Source: CBDBBY01 sp965203215 (lineage in GTDB: Bacteria; Pseudomonadota; Alphaproteobacteria; Rhodobacterales; Rhodobacteraceae). Taken from it: 64,000 bases of DNA. The notes under the pieces were generated by a model, which ran no database searches, was not told where the DNA came from, and was given only the letters and a program-made list of their open reading frames with translations. Positions 7,657-16,180 of this stretch are shown here, piece after piece. The position numbers and the translations under genes are program-made. The DNA is taken from NCBI GenBank assembly GCA_965203215.1, contig CBDBBY010000001.1:3782001-3846000 (forward strand). Direction: 5' to 3'. Each line of letters begins with the position of its first letter. Within the stretch, counting starts at the first letter, position 1.

Positions 7657-9849
7657 TCAAGCGTTTTCCGCGACCTGTATCCAAGGCCGTCCTTCGAAAA
7701 TTTCCCCAATTTGCGCTGCCTGCACTCCGGCTTTTCCGAGATCGTCCATGATCCCGGGAACAAGATTGCTTGGAATCGCGGCAAGCAGGCCGCCGGCGGT
7801 TTGCGGGTCGAAGAGAAGATCCGCTCGGGGCCCGGGAGCAAACGTCATCGCGGCGGAAACCTTGCAGTTCGCAGGCCATATCGTCGAACGCACGCCGCGC
7901 AAGGCGAGTTCTGCCGCGCCGGGCAGGAATGGAATTGCGTCCAAATCCAGCACGGCCGAGACGCCCGATTGCTCGAGTATTTCCATCAGATGGCCGGCCA
8001 AGCCGAAGCCGCTCACATCCGTCATGGCATTCGCAACTTCCGAAAGGATTCGGGACGCGTCGCCGGAGGGGCGCGACATTTCGGAGAGGGCGCGCGCGAC
8101 GTCGCGCCCGTCTGCGAGCATGTCCATTTCGCCGGCCAGGATCGTTCCGGTTCCGAGCGCCTTCGTCAGGATCAGTTTGTCGCCGGGCTTGGCGCCGCCC
8201 TTGCGAATGATTCGGCCTTCGGCGATGCCGGTGACGGTGAAGCCGATCAGCAGCTCCGTGCCGAGGCTCGTGTGGCCGCCGATGATTTCGGCTCCCTCCG
8301 GCGAAAACGCGCTCGCCGCTCCATGCATGATTTCTTTCAGCGTGGCCTCGTGCATGGGGTCCGCCATGACTGGCAGAACGACTTGCGCCAGCGCGGATTG
8401 AGGCGTTGCACCCATCGCCCAAACGTCGCCGAGGGCATGAATCGAGGCGATCCGCGCGTGAAGCCAATAGTCCTCTGCAAAGGCGCGGATATGGTCTGTC
8501 GAGATGACTTGCGTTCGGCCTCCGATTTGAAGGGCTGCGGCATCGTCTCCGCCGCCGAATTCCACGTCGTTCCGGCCGATCTTCGGCAATTCGGCCAGTG
8601 CATCCTGAAGCCGGTTCTGGCCAAGTTTCGATCCGCATCCGCCGCACAGCCGATGCGGATTCAACACGCTGTCATTTTCATTCGCTTTTGAGTGGGGATC
8701 GGAATCGTCCATTTTCGGCAATTCCGACAACTTGCGCATGAATTTCCGGTCGATGCGATCCTTGAATCGCCAAACGGCCTTTCCGCCGACTCCCACGCCG
8801 AATCTTTGACCGACGGCACGCTGTTCGCCGATGGAAACCAATCGCAGGAAATCCCGCTGAGGGCGATACGGCCTTCGGCTGCCGCCCGTCAGGTCTGCTC
8901 TCAGGTTTCGAAGAAGTATCGGAGCTTGGCGCACCGCGTACACGCCTGCCTTCGGAAGAGGCGCGGCGCCGAAATGCGCGCAGTCGCCGACCGCATAGAT
9001 CGAGGGATCCGACGTCGAACGGAGTTCGTCATCGACGACAACGAAGCCGTTTTCCAGTTCAATGTCGGCATCGTTCAGCCAGTTTTGCGCCGTCGCGCCT
9101 GCGGCGACGGCGGCGAAGCCGCATTCGATGGATTTTCCTGACTCGGTTTCGACCCGTTCGGGATGGAATGCCGCAACTCGTTCGGAGGTCAGAACGCGGA
9201 TTCCCGTTCGACCGATTTGTGCCTTGACCAAATTGCGCGCACGCGATCCGAGCTCGCCGAGCAAATCATTTTTTGCTTCCAATATCGAAATCTCGGCGCC
9301 GACGCTTGCCGTCTTCGCGAGACGGTGTCCCATCGCAAGCGCCAACTCCACTCCCGCCACGCCGCCTCCGACGACCGCCGCCTGCGGCGGAGCGACGCCC
9401 TCGGCGACCGAGGATACGAATCTTTCCCATTCGTCGGCAAAGCGGTCCAACGGTTTGGCGGGGCTGGCATGCTCATCGAATCCGGGAATGTTTCGTAGCT
9501 TGGACGCCGACCCGATATTGATGGATGCCAGATCGTAAGCGATGTCCGCGCGATTCTTTACTTTGATCGTGCGGTTCGTCCGATCAATTCCCTCGACCTT
9601 GCCGAGCACCAGCCGCGCTCCGGCATGGCGCGCCAGCCTTACGAGATCGATTTCTAGCTCGTCGCGGAGATAATGCCCCGCGACGAGCCCCGGCAACATT
9701 CCGGTGTAGGGCGCTTTCGGGTTGGGATCGATCAGCGTAAGCCTTGCTCCGGGAGCAGGATTCATGCCCCAGGCTTTGAGCGCCAGCGCATGCGCGTGTC
9801 CGCCGCCGATGAATGCGACATCGCGGTTTTTCAGTTCGAATGGACGCAA
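7657..9849 (-). CDS. selD: Selenophosphate synthase fused to an FAD/NAD(P) oxidoreductase
   Basis: A 730-residue two-domain protein. Residues 1 to about 375 form a pyridine nucleotide-disulfide type oxidoreductase: FAD site VAFIGGGHAHA at 11-21, second nucleotide site VVGGGVAGVE at 159-168, and YAVGDCAHFG near 285-294. Residues about 395-730 are SelD, which makes selenophosphate from selenide and ATP. The active-site stretch is CGGCGSK at 402-408, where Cys405 and Lys408 match E. coli Cys17 and Lys20. Such fusions are known. The front domain may supply reduced selenium, which is inference. No selA, selB or tRNA-Sec is in this window. Confidence 0.93.
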   Translation of the reverse strand: MRPFELKNRDVAFIGGGHAHALALKAWGMNPAPGARLTLIDPNPKAPYTGMLPGLVAGHYLRDELEIDLVRLARHAGARLVLGKVEGIDRTNRTIKVKNRADIAYDLASINIGSASKLRNIPGFDEHASPAKPLDRFADEWERFVSSVAEGVAPPQAAVVGGGVAGVELALAMGHRLAKTASVGAEISILEAKNDLLGELGSRARNLVKAQIGRTGIRVLTSERVAAFHPERVETESGKSIECGFAAVAAGATAQNWLNDADIELENGFVVVDDELRSTSDPSIYAVGDCAHFGAAPLPKAGVYAVRQAPILLRNLRADLTGGSRRPYRPQRDFLRLVSIGEQRAVGQRFGVGVGGKAVWRFKDRIDRKFMRKLSELPKMDDSDPHSKANENDSVLNPHRLCGGCGSKLGQNRLQDALAELPKIGRNDVEFGGGDDAAALQIGGRTQVISTDHIRAFAEDYWLHARIASIHALGDVWAMGATPQSALAQVVLPVMADPMHEATLKEIMHGAASAFSPEGAEIIGGHTSLGTELLIGFTVTGIAEGRIIRKGGAKPGDKLILTKALGTGTILAGEMDMLADGRDVARALSEMSRPSGDASRILSEVANAMTDVSGFGLAGHLMEILEQSGVSAVLDLDAIPFLPGAAELALRGVRSTIWPANCKVSAAMTFAPGPRADLLFDPQTAGGLLAAIPSNLVPGIMDDLGKAGVQAAQIGEIFEGRPWIQVAENA

Positions 9850-9901
9850 AACGCCGGCGTTTCGGTTGCCGTCCGCCGCGTCCCGGAAAGCAAGCTCGTT
9901 T

Positions 9902-10750
9902 TCAATGCGTCGCTTCGGGGCGCGGGTGCCGCAGCGACCTGATGACCTTCCGTGCGGCTGCGGAAACGCCTTCTTCCGTCTCCTTGAGTATCTGGATCCG
10001 ATTGAAGCGTTTTGGATCTCGGGCTACGGCTACCCTGAGCGAACTGCCGAAAGCCATGCTCAGCTCCGTGCCGATGTTGAATTTGCAGACCGCAGTATTG
10101 CGCGCCATGTGTTCCCGCGATTCCGACGGAACGCCGGATCCGCCGTGAATGACAAGCGGAATATCCGTCACGGCTTCAATGGCCGAGAGAACATCAAGAT
10201 CGATCTTTGCGGACTTCGTTGTCTGAAGATGGACGTTGCCGACGGAAACGGCGAGCGCATCGACTTTCGTCGCTTGCGCGAACGCTTGAGCTTCGCCGGG
10301 GTCGCTGGTCGCGGAGGCTTCGCCTTGGTCGTATCCGACGAAGCCGATCTCGCCTTCGCAGGAAATCCCGGCTGAATGCGCCAATTCGACGACTTTGGAA
10401 GTGTCGTCGATATTTTGCTGCAAGTCGGCTCTCGACCCGTCGAACATTACTGATGTGAAGCCGCATTCGACGGCTTCGCGGCATTCATCGTAAGTATAGC
10501 CGTGGTCCAGATGCGCCACCACCGGTACGTCCGCCGACTCTCCGAGCGCGCGGAACATTGAAGCCAGAATGGGCAATGGCGTGTGAGCCCGGCAGCCCGG
10601 GCCGGCCTGAAGGATCACGGGAGCCTGCTCGGCCTCCGCCGCACTCACGTAAGCCCGCGCGTCCTCCCAGCCGAGCACGACCAATCCGCCGACCGCGTAT
10701 CCATCCGAGCGCGCAGGCTCAAGCACTTCTGAAAGCGTCGCCAAGGTCAT
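9902..10750 (-). CDS. Class II ketose-bisphosphate aldolase, probable IolJ-like
   Basis: A 282-residue class II (zinc) aldolase. Zinc-ligand and active-site signatures are visible: HLDHG, then FTSVMFDGS, EGEIGFVG, VGNVH and IHGGSG. The start at 10750 is chosen because the ATG overlaps the iolB stop (ATGA) and begins MTLATLSEVL, the usual aldolase N-terminus. A longer frame to 10897 lies inside iolB. Placed last in an iolC-iolB operon, it most likely cleaves 2-deoxy-5-keto-gluconate 6-phosphate to DHAP and malonate semialdehyde, although fructose bisphosphate is an alternative substrate. Confidence 0.88.
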   Translation of the reverse strand: MTLATLSEVLEPARSDGYAVGGLVVLGWEDARAYVSAAEAEQAPVILQAGPGCRAHTPLPILASMFRALGESADVPVVAHLDHGYTYDECREAVECGFTSVMFDGSRADLQQNIDDTSKVVELAHSAGISCEGEIGFVGYDQGEASATSDPGEAQAFAQATKVDALAVSVGNVHLQTTKSAKIDLDVLSAIEAVTDIPLVIHGGSGVPSESREHMARNTAVCKFNIGTELSMAFGSSLRVAVARDPKRFNRIQILKETEEGVSAAARKVIRSLRHPRPEATH

Positions 10751-11589
10751 TTGAATTTCTCGATCATTTTGGAAAGTCCTGGGATCGTGTGTATTTGGTC
10801 CGCGTGGGCCGGCTGGAAGTATTGCTTCAAGCCTCGCTGGCTCAAGCCGCCCAGTATCGTGAAATAGTACATTTCGTAACCGGGGAACACTACGCAAGGG
10901 TGGTATCCTCGGTCGATGCAGAACGTGGATCCGTCCACTACGTGGAACGCTTCTCCCGGACCGTCTTCGCCGACTTGAAGAAGCTGCAGTCCGGAGCCTT
11001 TCGAGGGCCGGAACCTGAAGTTGTACGTTTCGTCGTGGCGCGTTTCCTGCGGGGGCCGGTCAGTGTCGTGCTTGTGGGGAGGGAAGCCCGACCAGCCGCC
11101 GGTTCCGACCGTGAACAGCTCGGATACGAGCAGGCGGCCGACCCTGCCGTGCTGCTTCTGGCCCAAAATATGCTTGATCTTGCGGTGCGTTTTCGTGTCG
11201 TCCGAGCCGTACTGCACGATGTCGAGATCGTCCGCTCTGATTTCGAACGGGTCGAATTCTTCGTCGCATTTGGCGCCTGCGACGAAGACCTCCGCCTTTT
11301 CCGAAACGCATTTGAGCGCGACGCTCGCGCCTGTCGGAATGTAGGCGCCTTCGGGCTCGCCGTCCCATACGTCTTCAGTCCGGTTGCCGAGCGACCTGAA
11401 GGTTTTCCCGCAGGTGGACGCGTCGACGGATCCCGTCGCGGGCACGACGCAGGTTTCGAATCCCGGGACGGAATATTCGAAGGTTTCGCCTTCAGCGAGC
11501 TTGACGATGTTGAAGTAATTCAGCGGAACGACAGGACCGTCGGCCGGAACGACCGGCTCGTTCATGTTGTCGTACGGAGCGATGTGCAT
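10747..11589 (-). CDS. iolB: 5-deoxy-glucuronate isomerase
   Basis: IolB isomerises 5-deoxy-glucuronate to 2-deoxy-5-keto-gluconate in myo-inositol breakdown. The protein shows the family core GGWSGFPPHKHDTD, with metal-binding histidines, then RHDETYNFRF and later DRGYHPCVVFPGYEMYYF. The ATG at 11589 (MHIAPYDN) is preferred to one at 11661. It begins one base after the iolC stop and has GAGG about ten bases ahead. About 280 residues is normal for the family. It is coupled to the aldolase by a four-base overlap. Confidence 0.93.
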   Translation of the reverse strand: MHIAPYDNMNEPVVPADGPVVPLNYFNIVKLAEGETFEYSVPGFETCVVPATGSVDASTCGKTFRSLGNRTEDVWDGEPEGAYIPTGASVALKCVSEKAEVFVAGAKCDEEFDPFEIRADDLDIVQYGSDDTKTHRKIKHILGQKQHGRVGRLLVSELFTVGTGGWSGFPPHKHDTDRPPQETRHDETYNFRFRPSKGSGLQLLQVGEDGPGEAFHVVDGSTFCIDRGYHPCVVFPGYEMYYFTILGGLSQRGLKQYFQPAHADQIHTIPGLSKMIEKFK

Positions 11590-11590
11590 G

Positions 11591-12586
11591 CTAAGCCTCG
11601 TCGAATGCGGCAGTTGATGGCATTTGATGTGAGCCGACGAATTCATCCAGTTCATCGGCATGCGGAAACGCCGGAGTGCATCCGACGCGCGAAACGACTA
11701 TCGCTGCGCACGCGGAGCCTCGGACAACGCATTCGCGCAGTTCCCGGCCCTGCGCGAGCGAAACGATGAATCCGCCCATGAACCCGTCTCCGGCCCCTAC
11801 TGGCTTCAGCGGCTCGGTTTCAAAGATTCCGGTCCTGAATTCCGTGCCGTCGGCAATGGTGACGGCCCCTCGCTCGCCCATTTTGTAAACGACGGTTTTC
11901 GCTTCGTTCGCGGCCAGCTCGCGAGCCTTGCCGAGGCCCTTGCCGGATTCGCCCGCGAATATGTCGAACTCCGCATCGTTTCCAACGACAATGTCGCAAT
12001 GATCGCAAACTTGCGCATAGGTCTCCGCAGCGGCTTCAGGCGCGGGCCAGGAATAGCTGCGATAGTCCAGATCGAAAATGATCGGCAGCCCGGCCGATCC
12101 TGCGAGTTTGAACGCACGAAAGGACGAGCTTCTGGAGGGCTCGGCCGCGAACACCGTGCCGGTCGCGATCAACGCGCCGTACGACCCGTAATCGACCGCC
12201 TCCACGTCTTCGCGGGTCACTTCGATATCGGATGCGCCGTTGCGGTAGAGAACGCAATTGTATCCGTGCCATCTTGTTTCCGCGAAAGCCAAAGGGTTGC
12301 TCGCGCGTCCCCCGACCTTCTTCACATGTCCGCAGTCGACGCCGTACTTCGCCAGTTCTTTCAAGCAGAAGAGGCCGATGGCGTCGTCCGAGACCGACGT
12401 GACAAGCGATGCGTCTCCGCCGAGCTTCGCGATCGCGACCGCTATATTCGCGGAGGAGCCGCCCAAGTGGGCGGCATAGGAACTCGCATCTTCGATAGCC
12501 GTTCCGGGCGGCTCCGGATAGAGATCCAATCCTGCCCGGCCCAAGACCACGAACTTGTTCTTTCCGATTGATTTTCCGGCAGTCAT
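11591..12586 (-). CDS. iolC: 5-dehydro-2-deoxygluconokinase
   Basis: A PfkB-family sugar kinase that phosphorylates 2-deoxy-5-keto-gluconate in the inositol pathway. The 331-residue protein has the N-terminal PfkB signature region AAHLGGSSANIAVAIAKLGG and the C-terminal catalytic motif PVGAGDGFMGGF, with the catalytic Asp in GAGDGF. The sequence LGRAGLDLYP is characteristic of IolC. First gene of iolC-iolB-aldolase. Other iol genes (iolA, D, E, G) are absent from this window, so they must lie elsewhere if the pathway is complete. Confidence 0.92.
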   Translation of the reverse strand: MTAGKSIGKNKFVVLGRAGLDLYPEPPGTAIEDASSYAAHLGGSSANIAVAIAKLGGDASLVTSVSDDAIGLFCLKELAKYGVDCGHVKKVGGRASNPLAFAETRWHGYNCVLYRNGASDIEVTREDVEAVDYGSYGALIATGTVFAAEPSRSSSFRAFKLAGSAGLPIIFDLDYRSYSWPAPEAAAETYAQVCDHCDIVVGNDAEFDIFAGESGKGLGKARELAANEAKTVVYKMGERGAVTIADGTEFRTGIFETEPLKPVGAGDGFMGGFIVSLAQGRELRECVVRGSACAAIVVSRVGCTPAFPHADELDEFVGSHQMPSTAAFDEA

Positions 12587-12723
12587 TGAATGGCGGCAAA
12601 TTCTTGAGAGTCACCGCTTATTGAAATTCCGAACGTTTGTCGATTCAACCGCTCTTTCGCCCGAATTCCGACCGCGGGAGGATCGCATTCGAAACCGGCG
12701 GACGGCGGTTGGGATTCATGCCG

Positions 12724-14745
12724 TCATAAGCATTTGCGTTTTATTGACTTTTTCCACGTCTGCCGGTGAACCGTCTCTCCGTTATGCCAAGCTTCGAGTT
12801 CAGCATCCAGATGGAAATGCGTTGCGCTCGACGTGACCTGCGTGCGAGTGATGGAGGAGACATTCCATTCGCGACGCGAGTAGTTTGTCGTCCATGTTAT
12901 GTCGCATCGCGCCGAACAGGGATCGTCGGGCCGAATCGAGTAGCTTTCGTCCTGCACTGTGCGCGTCGTCCAGCCGTCGTACTCGCCGAATTCCACGGTG
13001 CCTTCATCCTGCCGCAGCTTCGCTTCGACCTCGCCAGTGCACATGTTGGTCGTGACGGTCCAACCGCTCCGCGGCTCGCGGTGCACGGTTTGACGAAGCG
13101 GTTCAGCAGATTCGGGTTCTTGGAACGGCGGAAGAGCTTCGTCGGCAGGATCAGGTTCTCGAATTGGCAGCCGCAACGAGCTTTCCGCCAGCCTTATTGT
13201 TGCGGTCGTTTTCTCCGGCGACGGCCAAATCATCGGCCAGTATGCGGTAGAGACGGACAACTGGATTCGATTGCCCGCGGCAAATCGATGACCGATTTCG
13301 TTGAGGCGCACCGCTACCCTTGCGAATTCGCCCGACACCAAGGGTTCGGGATTTTCGTGGCCGTTTCGATGCGCGAGGTTCAGCACGCCGAAGGACACTC
13401 GGGTCGCGGCGCCGTCAGGGAGAATTTCGTTCAGGCAGACCGCGATCTGGCCGTCGGGCTTGTCGCATGCCAGTTCAAGCGTCGCAGTCGGCGCGCCGAG
13501 GATTTCGAGATCGTGCTCAAGCAACTCGGTCTCGAAATTCAATGAGCCGCCCGCCTCGATGCGCTGGTCGTCCGCAAAGTCGGGTGTAACCCCGTGGGGG
13601 CACCATGCGCCTGACGCCCGCCCCGTGGTTTGCGGCGAAGAAATCGTCAACTCGGCATTCGCGCCGTTTGATCGGTTGGTCAAGCCGTTTGGAACGAAAT
13701 GGAATTTGCGCTCCTTGATGCGAGGCGCCGGCCATCGTTTTTCTGCCACCCATTTTCCGTGCCGATGGTCGTAATGCGTCTTCGGCGGGACCGGATCTTC
13801 CATCCAGACCCTGAGCGCGGGTTCGTCCATGATGCCGTTGTCGACATCCTTCAGCCAGCGATCCCACCATCGCAGACATTCTTGCAGGAAGCCGATGGCC
13901 GGTCCGGGCTTCGCGAAATACGGGTATTTGTGCGCCCAAGGCCCGATCAGGCCCTTGCTGGGAGATTTCAGGTTGGAAAGCAGTCGGAACACCGTGTTGG
14001 AGTAGCCGTCCGCCCAGCCGCCGACGGCGTAAACCGGGCATTGGATATCGTCGTAGTTTTCGCAAATGGAACCGTGTTTGTAGAATTCGTCCCTGTGCTG
14101 GCGTTCAAGCCACTGTTCCAGCCAAAGCCCGCTTCCCTCTAGGCGGCGCTTCCAGACGTCCTTCCAATCGGAGCCGAAGAATTCGGGATCGGGCGGCGTC
14201 GTGTTGAGCGAAAACATGTAGGTGGACCAAGCGATGTTGTCGCAAAGCATGGCGCCGCCCATGTAATGGATGTCGTCGGCGTACCTGTCGTCGGTCGAGC
14301 AAATCGAAACCACTGCCTTGAGCGGTTCAGGCCGCCGGGCCGCAACTTGAAGGCCGTTGAATCCGCCCCATGATATCCCGATCATCCCGGCCTTGCCGGT
14401 GCACCACTTTTGGTTCGCAATCCAGTCGAGGACCTCGAGCGCGTCGTCCTGCTCCTGCTTGAGGTATTCGCCGAGGAGCAATCCTTCAGAGTTGCCGGCG
14501 CCTCGCATGTCGACCCGAACGCAAGCGTATCCATGCCCTGCGAAATAGGGGTGCGTGAGGGCATCGCGCGGCGCGGTTCTGTCCTGATATCGATAGGGAA
14601 GATACTCCAGGATCGCCGGCACGGGCCGCTCTTCGGCGTCGTCAGGAAGCCAAATCTTCGCAGCGAGAGAGATACCGTCGGAAAGCTTGATTCGAACGCC
14701 GTCCAGCACTCTCACGTTTCGCGGGAATTCACGTACAGTCTTCAT
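12724..14745 (-). CDS. CocE/NonD family hydrolase
   Basis: A 673-residue alpha/beta hydrolase of the X-Pro dipeptidyl-peptidase/cocaine-esterase type, acting on esters or acyl-peptides. The nucleophile is Ser125 in GISWGG, with the acid in GGWADGYSN and the histidine in GPWAHKYP. The C-terminal third (from about residue 390) is the jelly-roll domain typical of the family. No signal peptide is visible. The natural substrate is unknown. It stands alone, with a 137-base gap downstream of the iol operon start. Confidence 0.85.
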   Translation of the reverse strand: MKTVREFPRNVRVLDGVRIKLSDGISLAAKIWLPDDAEERPVPAILEYLPYRYQDRTAPRDALTHPYFAGHGYACVRVDMRGAGNSEGLLLGEYLKQEQDDALEVLDWIANQKWCTGKAGMIGISWGGFNGLQVAARRPEPLKAVVSICSTDDRYADDIHYMGGAMLCDNIAWSTYMFSLNTTPPDPEFFGSDWKDVWKRRLEGSGLWLEQWLERQHRDEFYKHGSICENYDDIQCPVYAVGGWADGYSNTVFRLLSNLKSPSKGLIGPWAHKYPYFAKPGPAIGFLQECLRWWDRWLKDVDNGIMDEPALRVWMEDPVPPKTHYDHRHGKWVAEKRWPAPRIKERKFHFVPNGLTNRSNGANAELTISSPQTTGRASGAWCPHGVTPDFADDQRIEAGGSLNFETELLEHDLEILGAPTATLELACDKPDGQIAVCLNEILPDGAATRVSFGVLNLAHRNGHENPEPLVSGEFARVAVRLNEIGHRFAAGNRIQLSVSTAYWPMIWPSPEKTTATIRLAESSLRLPIREPDPADEALPPFQEPESAEPLRQTVHREPRSGWTVTTNMCTGEVEAKLRQDEGTVEFGEYDGWTTRTVQDESYSIRPDDPCSARCDITWTTNYSRREWNVSSITRTQVTSSATHFHLDAELEAWHNGETVHRQTWKKSIKRKCL

Positions 14746-15034
14746 CGCTTGGCACCGTTCGTCCTATGGTCAGATGCGAATTTGTTCACCCAATGCCCAC
14801 GCCTGTCAATCAATATTCGACCATGCCAATCTTTTGGTGTACGCTGGACAAGCTGCGCCGTCCGAACAGCAATGCATCGAATTGGCACGACTGCGTCCAA
14901 ATTTGGGTTGGACCTGAACCGAAGAACACTGGAACCGGCGTTTCGGCACCCGTGGGCTGGGCCGTAAGGCTCGTCCGTAGGGGGCGTCTCGCGGGTGTTT
15001 GAGCGCTCGGTTTCCATTATAAATATTGGTGTTT
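14746..15034. other. Intergenic region before the IS630-like remnant
   Basis: No convincing gene. It would hold the promoter of the hydrolase gene on the minus strand. Short open frames here lack family resemblance. Confidence 0.4.
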
Positions 15035-15249
15035 GCTAGTGGCAGCTTCAATACATAAGAGTCCATTTGATGCTAGCTGGCTCCGGTGCGACGTCTGCGA
15101 TTCCATCAGGCGGATTGAGAAGCCGCGTTGGCAATTCATTGAACTGTACAACGAGAAAAAGGCGAAGCCGTTCAAATGGACGGCTAGATCGGATCGGCTG
15201 GTCGCCGCCCGTCAAAGAGGGTGTCAAATAACTCGAACAAGCCACTAGC
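15035..15249 (+). mobile_element. IS630-like transposase remnant bounded by GCTAGTGGC/GCCACTAGC
   Basis: A 215-base element whose ends are a perfect 9-base inverted repeat, GCTAGTGGC at 15035-15043 and GCCACTAGC at 15241-15249. Between them an open frame resembles the C-terminus of IS630-type transposases (FIELYNEKKAKPFKWTA). A diverged copy lies at 61908-62119, matching over about 130 bases. CTAG at both edges is consistent with the TA target preference of the IS630/Tc1 group. It is most likely a MITE-like internally deleted element. The family call is from memory of the motif. Confidence 0.55.
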
Positions 15250-15373
15250 TTTTTGGACTACAATGAGACACCAAACGTAAACGGATATTGCTTCCCTGCA
15301 AACTGTGCGGGAAGCAAACTTAGCAATGCCGCCAACCCGATGGTTTGGTGCGTCTTTGAACTTCTGGCAACAA
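15250..15373. other. Spacer with a 9-bp hairpin
   Basis: The arms TTGCTTCCC (15288-15296) and GGGAAGCAA (15309-15317) form a perfect hairpin downstream of the small minus-strand gene ending at 15374. No T-run follows on either strand, so a classical intrinsic terminator is not supported. Confidence 0.35.
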
Positions 15374-15631
15374 CTATCTCTTGCGGCGAGGTCGCTGAGT
15401 TAAGGCCGAACCAGCTGCCGACTTAGCTGCCTTCGAAGCTGTTCGGCTTCTCAATACTTTCGCGGCGGAGCTTGCGGCCTTTTTGCTAGTGACCTCTTTA
15501 CTACGTACCTGAGTAAGTGCCGAACCTGCCGCTGATTTAGCCGCTTTACTGGCTTTAGGATTCCTCAACGTCCTGCTCGCTGCCGACGCGGCACGTTTGC
15601 CAGTCGATTCTGATCGTGTTTTCTTTGGCAT
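15374..15631 (-). CDS. Small basic repeat protein, histone H1-like composition
   Basis: An 85-residue protein rich in Lys, Ala and Ser. It is made of two imperfect copies of a roughly 40-residue unit, and each ends with ASKAAKSAAGSALTQ. This recalls H1-like or DNA-binding tails and small proteins seen on plasmids and islands, but I do not know a function. It lies directly downstream of the ubiquitin-like operon, about 100 bases from DUF6527, and may be its last gene. An AGGAAAT-like site precedes the ATG. Confidence 0.6.
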   Translation of the reverse strand: MPKKTRSESTGKRAASAASRTLRNPKASKAAKSAAGSALTQVRSKEVTSKKAASSAAKVLRSRTASKAAKSAAGSALTQRPRRKR

Positions 15632-15733
15632 TTTTGTATTTCCTTTTCTCTTGGGTTTGGGAGATGTTCAATAATTGAGTCCTGATTTTCGGCCAAGGTG
15701 CACAGCGGTCCGGATGAGCGATGGATACTTAGT

Positions 15734-16180
15734 TCATCGCCGTAGGAACCGTAAGAACGCTCGCAATACCCGAGCTAATCGGTTTTTACCACATTCGTTT
15801 TCCTGTGGTCTTTGCGGCGTTTTAAAGTGTGTCTGATCGTTCCACGATGTCTTCCGCCGAACATCACGGTCCCGTCCGGCAGCAATTTGAGCATCTGTCC
15901 AGTTGCCAGCCCATTCAATACGGTTCGCAGTGATCAGGTAGTGAGACCGGCATGGGAACCCCCAGTTGCCGACTGACGGCCGCATTGTGATTGACTTGCC
16001 GTCGAACTTCAGCCACCAATCTGTTGGGTGAAGCGGAAGGACAACTTTCTCGCCGCAGCCACAGGCACATTTATGAACCGTGGTAGCGTATTCACCAGAT
16101 ACATAAATAATGCCTTCTTCCAACTCCTTGGGGAGAAATTCTACGAATTTCGGCATCACTTCTTTCGCTGCTGTTTTCAT
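15734..16180 (-). CDS. DUF6527-like putative zinc-binding protein of the ubiquitin-like operon
   Basis: A 148-residue protein resembling DUF6527. It has a compact Cys/His set: Cys38, Cys40 and Cys42 in CACGC, then Cys77 and His80 in CRSH. This set suggests a zinc site. Conserved-looking blocks are LHPTDWWLKFDG and SVGNWGFPCRSHY. The basic C-terminal tail after about residue 105 is probably disordered. Its ATG overlaps the E1-like stop (ATGA), so it is co-translated with the activating enzyme. In the family this protein travels with ThiF and multi-ubiquitin genes. Its biochemical role is not known to me, and a ligase-like or adaptor role would be guesswork. Confidence 0.7.
   Translation of the reverse strand: MKTAAKEVMPKFVEFLPKELEEGIIYVSGEYATTVHKCACGCGEKVVLPLHPTDWWLKFDGKSITMRPSVGNWGFPCRSHYLITANRIEWAGNWTDAQIAAGRDRDVRRKTSWNDQTHFKTPQRPQENECGKNRLARVLRAFLRFLRR

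Noticed and set aside
7547..8647. Second minus-strand frame inside selD, and plus-strand frames across it
   Set aside because: All lie within the well-supported selD fusion gene and are Arg/Gly-rich, as expected of shifted GC-rich frames.
15288..15317. 9-bp hairpin as an intrinsic terminator for the small repeat-protein gene
   Set aside because: No T-run follows the stem on either strand; kept only as a note in the spacer entry.
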